DNA of 10,398 bases from Hominenteromicrobium mulieris (GTDB lineage Bacteria; Bacillota; Clostridia; Oscillospirales; Acutalibacteraceae), in NCBI RefSeq assembly GCF_020687165.1, contig NZ_JAJEQC010000025.1. One strand, given 5' to 3'. The notes under the pieces were generated by a model. That model was not told where the DNA came from. It did no database searches and saw only the letters and a list, made by a program, of their open reading frames with translations. Shown one piece after another: positions 5,663 through 10,398 of this stretch. A program made the position numbers and the translations under genes. Each line of letters opens with the position of its first letter. The stretch's first letter is position 1.

Positions 5663-6098
5663 AGGACAAGCCCTCCAACTCTGCCCGTAGCCGCCGTAAA
5701 ATCATCTGAATACGCCGCCCGGTTGTGTTGCCAGCCCGTCCATATCTCCGTCCAATCTCCCTATGCGTCAATCGTTGGAAGTAGTACAAGAAAATGATTT
5801 CCTGTTCCATCTGTGATAGTGCGGACAGGGCTGCGGCAAGCTCTGGACTTTCCAAAAGCACCATCTGACCACAGACGAAAAGCGGATAGCTGGTCATGCC
5901 GGATTGCTCCGCAAAGTATTTATCTGTGGTACTGAATGGATAGTGTTTTTCTTCTATCAGATATTCAAGCGAGATTTCCCGCTTGCGGCGGCTCCGTATG
6001 CTCCGGGCTGCGTCTATGGCAGCGTGGCGAATAACAGTCTTGCAAAAGGCATCGTGTGTATGCCGGATATGTTCTTGATACTTTTCGTGTTCGGTCAT
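5640..6098 (-). CDS. Element-type sigma-70 family sigma factor (Orf7-like)
   Basis: This 152-residue protein resembles Tn916 Orf7. The C-terminal region (about residues 87-141, ELAAALSALSQMEQEIIFLYYFQRLTHREIG and onward) is a sigma region 4 helix-turn-helix. The N-terminal part has the helix AFCKTVIRHAAIDAARSIRSRRKREISLEYL of reduced region 2 proteins. It probably directs RNA polymerase to element promoters. The ATG at 6098 is chosen over one at 6140 because AAAGGGGGA lies about 7 bases upstream; the longer version would run into the hairpin at 6126-6158. It overlaps the HTH gene and forms a two-gene unit with it. It is distinct from the ECF sigma factor at 6954-7439. Confidence 0.85.
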   Translation of the reverse strand: MTEHEKYQEHIRHTHDAFCKTVIRHAAIDAARSIRSRRKREISLEYLIEEKHYPFSTTDKYFAEQSGMTSYPLFVCGQMVLLESPELAAALSALSQMEQEIIFLYYFQRLTHREIGRRYGRAGNTTGRRIQMILRRLRAELEGLSYEPATSL

Positions 6099-6125
6099 GG
6101 AAAATCCCCCTTTCTGAATAATGGC

Positions 6126-6158
6126 AGAGGGCGGCAGCATCTTGTGCTGTCGCCCTCT
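6126..6158. repeat. 14-bp inverted repeat upstream of the sigma gene
   Basis: Arms at 6126-6139 and 6145-6158 pair over 14 positions with one G-T wobble on the plus strand (an A-C mismatch on the minus strand), around a 5-base loop. It sits about 28 bases before the sigma start codon, so it would lie in the 5' leader if transcription enters from upstream. No T-tract follows on either strand. Confidence 0.6.
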
Positions 6159-6187
6159 TGATTACCGAACAGCAAAGACGGGCGGGG

Positions 6188-6233
6188 CTGTCAACGGCGG
6201 CGCATTTGCGCCGTTCATCTTGACCGTTGACAG
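6188..6233. repeat. Nested inverted repeats (10-bp outer, 7-bp inner)
   Basis: The outer arms are CTGTCAACGG (6188-6197) and CCGTTGACAG (6224-6233), a perfect match. Inside lies a second perfect repeat, CGGCGCA/TGCGCCG (6198-6204 and 6207-6213). Minus-strand transcripts of the anti-sigma gene would run straight into this structure 24 bases after the stop, so it may end or process that mRNA, though there is no T-run. Confidence 0.55.
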
Positions 6234-6256
6234 GCTCGGCTGGGTTTGCTATCTGC

Positions 6257-6970
6257 TCACGGCAATTCACTCTCATTGATAGGAATTGCTTCAAGGTCCG
6301 TATTCAAATTGTTCCAATAAGAGCCAATATCCGCACTTGTGAAATACTTAAAACCGCCTGCTTCTGACTTCAATTCGCCGTTTTTAACTCCATAGCAGGC
6401 GTAAATCAAATCGTAGCTTGTTCCATCTGAGAGGTTAAATCTAAAGCTGGTCACATCTGCTCCGGCAGTTTCCTCAGTTGTTTTGTCTTTTAAGGATAAG
6501 TCCTTGAACTTATCATACAGGGTCTTTATATCATTTTCAGCAACAACTACTTTCTTTTCTGCTGATGCAGGCACTCCGTCATAGTGGTACATTTCAACGC
6601 TTTCGACATCTTCAACCTCAAATGGGAAGTCGATTTTGACAGGCTCATAAGCAATGTTTATAGGTAACAGAAAGAGAGCTGTAAAAATTGCAATGGTACA
6701 AAGAGCGATGGAAACGAGAACAGCAATCGTTATCTTTTTCCTGCCCCTCTGCTTTTCTTTTGCCTCATGGCGCATAATAACGCTTTCGCTTTCTTCGTGA
6801 AGAACATCTTCGCTCGTGTGAGAAAGCAATTTCTGATAAATTGCGTTACAATCAGCACAGGCGTTCAAATGCTCTTTTACCATCTCTGCGCTTGCTTCGC
6901 TGCAAGCACCGTCAACATACAGCGGAAGAATATCTCGAACAATATCGCATTGTTTACTCATGCTTTTCAT
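6257..6970 (-). CDS. Membrane anti-sigma factor with zinc-finger (ZAS-like) domain
   Basis: This 237-residue protein has the layout of an ECF anti-sigma factor. A cytoplasmic N-terminus contains HLNACADC (His34, Cys38, Cys41), the Hx3Cx2C zinc-binding anti-sigma motif, and DILPLYVDGACSEASAEMVKEHL is typical of zf-HC2 proteins. A basic stretch KEKQRGRKK is followed by one membrane helix (about residues 80-103), then an extracytoplasmic domain of about 135 residues with the sequence FRFNLSDGTSYDLIY, not assigned to a known family. It should hold the cognate ECF sigma factor inactive until an envelope signal arrives. Its start overlaps the end of the sigma gene by 17 bases. The ATG at 6970 follows AAAGGATGG closely; an ATG three codons later (6961) is a real alternative. 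The base composition is clearly more AT-rich than the element backbone. Confidence 0.87.
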   Translation of the reverse strand: MKSMSKQCDIVRDILPLYVDGACSEASAEMVKEHLNACADCNAIYQKLLSHTSEDVLHEESESVIMRHEAKEKQRGRKKITIAVLVSIALCTIAIFTALFLLPINIAYEPVKIDFPFEVEDVESVEMYHYDGVPASAEKKVVVAENDIKTLYDKFKDLSLKDKTTEETAGADVTSFRFNLSDGTSYDLIYACYGVKNGELKSEAGGFKYFTSADIGSYWNNLNTDLEAIPINESELP

Positions 6971-7439
6971 CCATCCTTTCTTGAATTTTTAGCTTTGCAC
7001 GATGATAAGTAACTCTCGCCCATGATTCTGTTTTTCCAAAAATTGCAGCGATTTGTGAAAAAGATAGTTCCCCGAATACGCGAAGCTGAAAGACTTCTTT
7101 GTATGGTTCTTCCAAACGGTGAAGAACGAGGTGTATGCGGAACGCCATGTCAGAATCTGCAACTGAGTTCTCAACATTTTCATTTGATGGCAAGTCATTG
7201 ATTTCACTCACATCAGCTACTCGCTGACGGCTTCGCATTTCATCATGGTAAAGATTTTTTGCTATGGAGCAGAGCCATGTCAATTCATCTGACTTACCTT
7301 TGAATTGTGATGTTGTAGAAACAGCCTTATAAAATGTGTTCTGCGTGATTTCCTCTGCTATCTCACGATTTTTGGCAAGAGAAATAGTATACGAGTATAC
7401 CTGTAAATAGTAGGCTTTATAGAGCTTTTCATAGTCCAT
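6954..7439 (-). CDS. ECF-type RNA polymerase sigma factor
   Basis: This 161-residue ECF sigma factor has region 2 at about residues 5-60 (YYLQVYSYTISLAKNREIAEEITQNTFYKA, then FKGKSDELTWLCSIAKNLYHDEMR) and region 4 at about 105-155 (EEPYKEVFQLRVFGELSFSQIAAIFGKTESWARVTYHRAK). It would redirect RNA polymerase to a small regulon and is expected to be held by the anti-sigma factor encoded directly downstream with overlapping ends. I choose the ATG at 7439: AAGGAGGTGATG precedes it, and an ECF-type promoter at 7471-7498 would start transcription near 7464, which excludes the upstream ATG at 7466. The gene is AT-rich and interrupts the normal gene order of the element, so it was probably acquired separately. 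Confidence 0.92.
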   Translation of the reverse strand: MDYEKLYKAYYLQVYSYTISLAKNREIAEEITQNTFYKAVSTTSQFKGKSDELTWLCSIAKNLYHDEMRSRQRVADVSEINDLPSNENVENSVADSDMAFRIHLVLHRLEEPYKEVFQLRVFGELSFSQIAAIFGKTESWARVTYHRAKLKIQERMDEKHE

Positions 7440-7470
7440 ACTTGTCATCACCTCCTTCAGCTTCATAGGT

Positions 7471-7498
7471 TAGACGGAGAAATCGGAATTTCGTTACA
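7471..7498 (-). promoter_or_regulatory. ECF-type promoter (TGTAAC-16-CGTCTA), probable autoregulation
   Basis: On the minus strand TGTAAC (7493-7498) and CGTCTA (7471-7476) are separated by exactly 16 bases. This fits the general ECF pattern TGAAAC-N16/17-CGT seen for SigW-like factors. It lies 31 bases upstream of the ECF sigma start codon, the expected arrangement for a sigma factor that drives its own operon. Confidence 0.65.
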
Positions 7499-7706
7499 AA
7501 GAAGTTTGAAATTTTTATACCTTTACGCTACTCTTGCTTTCTGCGGACTGTTGGTAGACGCACATTAACGGCAAGCAAAGAGATTGCTGTGTCAGCTTGA
7601 TATGTTCAAATGCTAATTAAGTATAGCATACAGCTATGAATTTTTCTATTGCGTTCCCCTGACTTCGGAATAGTGGCAGGGCTGGCTATCCATGTCTTGT
7701 GCTTCT

Positions 7707-7847
7707 CTACCGTACATGAGCATTAGCGCCGGGGTTGTCCGAGCCATAGCCCTCCAGCAGATTGACCACGCCCCACACGCCAAGGCCAGCGCCGAGGGCA
7801 ATCACAAGGGTCTGCAAAGTGGTGATGGCAGAAGCGAAAAACTGCAT
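7707..7847 (-). pseudogene. Maff2-family conjugation protein, truncated after about 40 residues
   Basis: Translation from the ATG at 7847 gives MQFFASAITTLQTLVIALGAGLGVWGVVNLLEGYGSDNPGA, the recognisable N-terminus of Maff2, a small membrane protein that follows VirD4 in Tn1549-like elements and is thought to belong to the transfer machinery. The ribosome site AGGAGG is intact. After GSDNPGA the family normally continues with a Gly-rich loop and a second membrane helix; here it switches to NAHVR and stops. The break therefore lies near 7727. All genes expected after it (TrbL/VirB6-like, PrgI, VirB4 and others) are absent and an ECF sigma operon takes their place. A 46-residue product with one membrane helix may still be made, but it cannot be a complete Maff2. 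Confidence 0.8.
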
Positions 7848-7862
7848 ATAGCCTCCTATTCT

Positions 7863-7880
7863 CCGGGGACAAAGCCCCGG
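7863..7880. repeat. Hairpin CCGGGG-6-CCCCGG before the Maff2 ribosome site
   Basis: Perfect 6-bp GC arms surround a 6-base loop. It lies between a terminator and the AGGAGG of the Maff2 fragment on the minus strand. There is no T-tract on either strand, so it is more likely an mRNA stabiliser or processing mark than a terminator. Confidence 0.45.
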
Positions 7881-7885
7881 CCATG

Positions 7886-7909
7886 AAAAAAGCCGCCCTT
7901 GCGGGCGGC
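7886..7909 (-). terminator. Strong intrinsic terminator ahead of the Maff2 fragment
   Basis: On the minus strand GCCGCCC-GCAA-GGGCGGC is followed directly by TTTTTT. It would stop transcripts coming from the VirD4 side and so uncouple Maff2 from VirD4, unless antitermination occurs. On the plus strand there is no T-run, so it should not block the gene at 8050. Confidence 0.8.
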
Positions 7910-7988
7910 AGCCTACTAACTGGTTTTTATACAAGGTTTCTTTTTTGCGGGAGGGGCTCTTGGTAACATAAAAAGGGCTCCTTTCTCA

Positions 7989-8017
7989 TTGCTTGGCAAT
8001 TTGAATTGCGGTATAAT
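7989..8017 (+). promoter_or_regulatory. Promoter of the plus-strand orphan gene
   Basis: A perfect TATAAT (8012-8017) has TTGCTT (7989-7994) 17 bases upstream; the -35 matches consensus only in its first three bases. The start codon follows 32 bases after the -10, with AGTGAGGTGA at 8034-8043 as ribosome site. Confidence 0.6.
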
Positions 8018-8049
8018 GTAGATAAAAACAATTAGTGAGGTGAAAATAA

Positions 8050-8670
8050 ATGACTGATTGGGCAATGGTTGTGTTAACCGCAATCTATGTTTTAGCTACA
8101 ATTCTTATTTGCTACTATAACTATGGGGCAACCAAGGCTTCAAGAGATCAAGCTGCTGAGATGCGCCGTCAATATGAAGAAGATAATCGTCCATATATAA
8201 CCGTTGAGCTTATTTATGAGCGAAAAGTGTTTTACGGGCTGCGTTTTTCAAATCATGGAAAACGTCTTGCAAATCATGTACGCATACAACTTGACCAAAC
8301 TTTTTTAGACAGCCTCAAAGAGCCTTCATTTAGCGAAATGTTAAAGCGAGCAAACGGCAAAGAATGTATTATTGGAATTGGGCAACATTATGATCTCTAC
8401 TTCGGCTCAAACAAATTCCGTGAAAACACAGACAAATATCCTCTTTCGGGGCAAGTGGTCTACCAAGATGGTGAGCGTACATACAAAGAAGCGTTTAACA
8501 TTGATTTTGACTCCTATGCAACATTCTTTTCCGTGGACTGCGATTTTGATGATTTTTTGAAAGAAATGAAAGCCCAGACCAGAGAATTGCACGGAGTTGG
8601 GGAGAAGTTGCAACAGTTGGTTACAGTCCGCCAAGTGAGTGCCGATAACACAGACAGCAAATCAGAATAA
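8050..8670 (+). CDS. Orphan membrane-anchored protein of unknown function
   Basis: This 206-residue protein is the only plus-strand gene here. Residues 5-24 (AMVVLTAIYVLATILICYY) form one N-terminal membrane helix, probably an uncleaved anchor. A short charged helix (RDQAAEMRRQYEEDN) follows, and then a strand-rich domain begins RPYITVELIYE and continues LRFSNHGKRLANHVRIQLD, GQHYDLYFGS and SGQVVYQDGERTYKEAFNIDF, a pattern suggesting a beta-sandwich. The C-terminal 45 residues look helical and charged. I do not recognise a named family. The gene is AT-rich, opposite in direction to everything else, and carries its own promoter and terminator-like hairpin between the Maff2 and VirD4 fragments, so it is an acquired cargo gene. 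Possible roles such as entry exclusion or phage defence are guesses from location and membrane anchoring only. Confidence 0.85.
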   Translation: MTDWAMVVLTAIYVLATILICYYNYGATKASRDQAAEMRRQYEEDNRPYITVELIYERKVFYGLRFSNHGKRLANHVRIQLDQTFLDSLKEPSFSEMLKRANGKECIIGIGQHYDLYFGSNKFRENTDKYPLSGQVVYQDGERTYKEAFNIDFDSYATFFSVDCDFDDFLKEMKAQTRELHGVGEKLQQLVTVRQVSADNTDSKSE

Positions 8671-8677
8671 TTCTTCT

Positions 8678-8719
8678 AACTCACACTTTCGTCGTAAGGC
8701 AGAGTGTGAGTTCTTCTTT
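8678..8719 (+). terminator. Terminator-like 10-bp hairpin after the orphan gene
   Basis: Perfect arms AACTCACACT (8678-8687) and AGTGTGAGTT (8703-8712) surround a 15-base loop and are followed by the pyrimidine tract CTTCTTT. It starts 8 bases after the stop codon of the plus-strand gene. The loop is long and the T-tract is interrupted, so efficiency may be moderate. Confidence 0.6.
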
Positions 8720-8738
8720 GGGACGAAATGTCCCAAAG
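8716..8738. repeat. Perfect 9-bp hairpin between convergent gene ends
   Basis: CTTTGGGAC (8716-8724) and GTCCCAAAG (8730-8738) surround GAAAT. It lies 2 bases after the end of the VirD4 fragment on the minus strand. No T-run follows on either strand; it could protect the 3' end of VirD4 mRNA or back up termination. Confidence 0.55.
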
Positions 8739-8740
8739 CT

Positions 8741-9637
8741 CTATACAAAAACGTCCGGGTCGTCGAGGTCGTCATAGTTGAGAATGTCCTCGTCCTCGTC
8801 TGTGATCGCCTCGTCCGGCACGGACACTTCGTACACCTCACATTCCTCGTTCATACCCGGTCGCCTGCGGCGGTCAATGAGCCTGTCGAGGTCAAAGGCG
8901 TTTTTCACTTTATCGGCCTCCGCCGTAAAGCGATAATTGGGGTGCTGTTTCAAATCGTACTTTTTGGAATAGAACGGCGGCAGCCCCCGGAGCTGTAAAA
9001 TGCACCGATCTCCGGGCATGGTGGCAAGCTCACTTGGGGTCATCAGCTCCCGTCCGAGCCGTTGGGTGTTCTGGCTGTAACTTTCGGACTGTCCACGGGA
9101 GCGCCCCTCAGTCTGCATCGAGATGGTGGCCTTGCCCAGCCAGTTTTCCGAAATTTCCTTGATGGTACTGGCCTCACGGCCACCGAGGAACAGCACGCTG
9201 TCCATGTTGCCGAGGATGGTTTCCGCGTTCTTGTCGTAGATGGCCTTGCATTGGGCAAGCTGCTGATACAGCAGGCACAGACTGATCTCACGGGAGCGGA
9301 TGACCGCCACCAGCTTTTCCAAGTTTGGCACCTGCCCGGTGTTGGCCGCTTCGTCCCACAGCACCCGCACATGATGGGGCAGCCTGCCGCCGTGAACATT
9401 GTCCGCCCGTTCACACAGGAGATTGAACATCTGCGAAAAGGCCAGCGCCACAAGGAAATTGTAGGTACTGTCGGTATCGCTGATACAGAAAAAGGTCGCC
9501 GTCCGGCAATCTCCCATGCGGTCAAGCTCCAGCTCGTCATAGGACATGATCTCCCGAAGCTGGGGAATATCAAAGGGAGCAAGCCGCGCGCCGCAAGAGA
9601 TCAAAATACTTTTGGCCGTCTTGCCAGAGACAAATTG
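8741..9637 (-). pseudogene. VirD4/TraG-type coupling protein, N-terminal half missing
   Basis: This is the C-terminal part of the T4SS coupling ATPase that hands the relaxase-DNA complex to the channel. In frame from about 9625 it reads GKTAKSILISCGARLAPFDI, then the Walker B region HVRVLWDEAANTGQVPN, IRSREISLCLLYQQLAQCKAIY and FLGGREASTIKEISE, ending in an acidic tail. Intact Tn1549-like VirD4 proteins are about 600 residues. The membrane helices and Walker A half are missing, and an in-frame stop (9638-9640) closes the frame just upstream of the homology. The first internal ATG (9604) has no ribosome site, so expression is unlikely. The gene directly upstream ends in a terminator and is not the PcfB/DUF3801-type neighbour normally expected, so DNA has been lost at about 9625-9675. 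Confidence 0.82.
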
Positions 9638-9673
9638 TCAAGGACTTTTTCATCAAATTCACAAGAAATCCAC

Positions 9674-9711
9674 AAAAAAGGTGCCAGAAGCACCGTATGG
9701 CTCCTGACACC
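9674..9711 (-). terminator. Intrinsic terminator of the unknown gene at 9724-10089
   Basis: On the minus strand GGTGTCAGGAGC pairs with GCTTCTGGCACC (12 positions, two G-T wobbles) around an 8-base loop, followed by TTTTTTG. It begins 12 bases after the stop codon and separates this operon from the VirD4 remnant. Confidence 0.85.
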
Positions 9712-9723
9712 TCGTTTGATAGA

Positions 9724-10089
9724 TTACATTTTTCCGTTCAGCAGGTCTTTGCAGAGATACGCATAGTCTGGCAGCTGGTTGATATATGGCTCCCAGCGCC
9801 GCTTGATTTCGGCCAATTCCAGCGGGTCGGCTGCTTCCAGTGCATGATCGTTGCCCGTCATATACAAAACATCCATAGCAACATCATCCAAACACCTGCC
9901 GCAGAGATCGGCGGCAGATTCTATCCTGATACCGGTATCCACATAGACTGGATTTACGCCAATCGTCAGCCAAACATAGCCTACCTTGTCCGACCAGAGC
10001 AGTTCAAAATCAGGGCTTTGCCGCAGATGTTCCGCAAAGACTTCCTTTACTCGCTCAATTTCATGTTTCTCTTTTTCTGTGTAAAGCAT
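9724..10089 (-). CDS. Unknown soluble protein of the element's upstream operon
   Basis: This 121-residue acidic protein begins MLYTEKEKHEIERVKEVFAEHLRQ and continues FELLWSDKVGYVWLTIGVNP, DTGIRIESAADLCGRCLDDVAMDVLYM, ending NQLPDYAYLCKDLLNGKM. A short helix, a few strands and a helical C-terminus can be guessed; CGRC at about residues 63-66 could bind metal but stands alone. No membrane segment or signal peptide is seen and no family is recognised with confidence. The ATG at 10089 is chosen over one at 10131 because AAGGAGG lies 8 bases before it. It follows the TnpW-like gene after a gap of about 77 bases and is closed by a strong terminator. Its place suggests an accessory gene of the element, of unknown role. 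Confidence 0.75.
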   Translation of the reverse strand: MLYTEKEKHEIERVKEVFAEHLRQSPDFELLWSDKVGYVWLTIGVNPVYVDTGIRIESAADLCGRCLDDVAMDVLYMTGNDHALEAADPLELAEIKRRWEPYINQLPDYAYLCKDLLNGKM

Positions 10090-10166
10090 TTTCGTGTCCT
10101 CCTTGACAAAAATTTTGGTGCGTACCATCATCAGTTTAGCACAAGGCGGCTTCGTTTATCAGTCTG

Positions 10167-10361
10167 TCACATCTGCTGAATTTCATTTTTGAGCATACGC
10201 TTGATTTTATCGCTCATGGTTTCTGTGCTGGTATTGCTGAAATGGACATGAACCTTGTAGGTTGTCTTGCCGATTTTCTTTACCATCGCCGGCGTGTTTT
10301 CCGGCGCTCTGGACGCAGTAGCGGCGTCTGCCACCTGCATAGTATGGGGTTCTTTGTTCAT
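10167..10361 (-). CDS. Second TnpW-like small protein
   Basis: This 64-residue protein has a disordered N-terminus (residues 1-24) and then VKKIGKTTYKVHVHFSNTST followed by a basic helix DKIKRMLKNEI. The order of features (a two-strand segment with GKT or GNT, an aromatic-rich HF or FF, a Ser/Thr-rich turn, then a DK helix) parallels the TnpW protein at 317-508, so I place it in the same family, although identity is low. GAAAGGAG sits 4-5 bases before the ATG at 10361, and the start overlaps the stop of an upstream gene as ATGA. Function is unknown. It may be a divergent paralogue serving another part of the element. Confidence 0.72.
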   Translation of the reverse strand: MNKEPHTMQVADAATASRAPENTPAMVKKIGKTTYKVHVHFSNTSTETMSDKIKRMLKNEIQQM

Positions 10362-10398
10362 GGCGCTCCTTTCTCCGAACGGGTCTGTGCCGCCGGTA
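10358..10398 (-). CDS. C-terminal tail of an upstream gene (cut by window edge)
   Basis: In the frame that ends with TGA at 10358-10360 the last residues read AAQTRSEKGAP. The TGA overlaps the ATG of the TnpW-like gene, the usual sign of a coupled operon. Too little is visible to name the protein, and the frame directly in line with the TnpW gene is also open to the edge, so this assignment is tentative. Confidence 0.35.
   Translation of the reverse strand, partial: PAAQTRSEKGAP

Noticed and set aside
6162..6256. A short minus-strand frame ending in APPVFAVR before a TAA at 6162-6164
   Set aside because: It could be the tail of a lost backbone gene, but the open part is under 30 codons and coincides with the nested inverted repeat, so it cannot be told from chance.
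5965..6294. A 109-codon minus-strand frame across the hairpin region and sigma gene start
   Set aside because: It runs out of frame over the sigma gene and through two inverted repeats, and its Arg/Ala/Cys-rich composition is typical of a shadow frame.
7560..7640. A possible extended -10 (TGCTATACT) on the minus strand at about 7618-7626
   Set aside because: No -35 is visible and a much better ECF promoter lies closer to the sigma gene. It may be a vegetative promoter, but the support is too weak to list.
9043..9766. Long frames on both strands over the VirD4 remnant
   Set aside because: They overlap the clearly recognisable VirD4 frame and show shadow composition (Arg, Ser and Cys rich).
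1..10398. CRISPR arrays, tRNA or rRNA genes, insertion sequences
   Set aside because: I saw no regularly spaced repeats, no cloverleaf or rRNA-like stretch, and no transposase apart from the serine recombinase start.

Overview
The window is part of an integrative conjugative element of the Tn1549-like family, from a Firmicute, most likely a gut Clostridia species. The identification rests on recognised protein families: a large serine recombinase, TnpW-type small proteins, a DnaC-like ATPase, a phage-type replisome organizer, a MOBP-type relaxase with its MobC partner, a Tn916 Orf7/Orf8-like sigma and HTH pair, Maff2 and VirD4. I could not run a database search, so these calls come from reading the translations. 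All element genes lie on the minus strand. Only one gene, at 8050-8670, is on the plus strand.

Layout in transcription order, from right to left. At 10398-9724 there is the tail of an unidentified gene, a second TnpW-like small protein and an unrecognised 121-residue protein closed by a strong terminator. At 9637-8741 lies the C-terminal half of the coupling protein VirD4, which has lost its membrane and Walker A half. At 8670-8050 an orphan membrane-anchored plus-strand gene has its own promoter and terminator. At 7847-7707 Maff2 is broken off after about 40 residues. At 7498-6257 an AT-rich ECF sigma/anti-sigma operon follows, with an excellent ECF-type promoter in front of it. At 6098-5465 is the element's own sigma/HTH pair. 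At 5475-4904 a self-contained cargo gene has its own promoter and terminator. At about 4940-4556 is a hairpin-rich non-coding segment, the best oriT candidate. At 4555-1 the mobilization, replication and integration module appears intact: mobC, relaxase, a 64-residue Cys-cluster protein, replisome organizer, dnaC-like ATPase, tnpW and the start of the serine recombinase.

The key biological reading is that the type IV secretion block expected between Maff2 and the sigma/HTH pair (TrbL/VirB6-like, PrgI, VirB4, cell-wall hydrolase and others) is absent. VirD4 and Maff2 are truncated at its margins. The relaxase, MobC, candidate oriT, replication and integrase parts look complete. The segment therefore looks like a conjugative element reduced to a mobilizable one that would need transfer functions from another element. 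A chimeric assembly is the main alternative.

The most interesting non-coding signals are three copies of a GGACRAATG motif beside an AT-rich tract inside the replisome organizer gene (possible intragenic origin), an inverted repeat flanking the recombinase promoter, an ECF autoregulatory promoter, and several long perfect hairpins.
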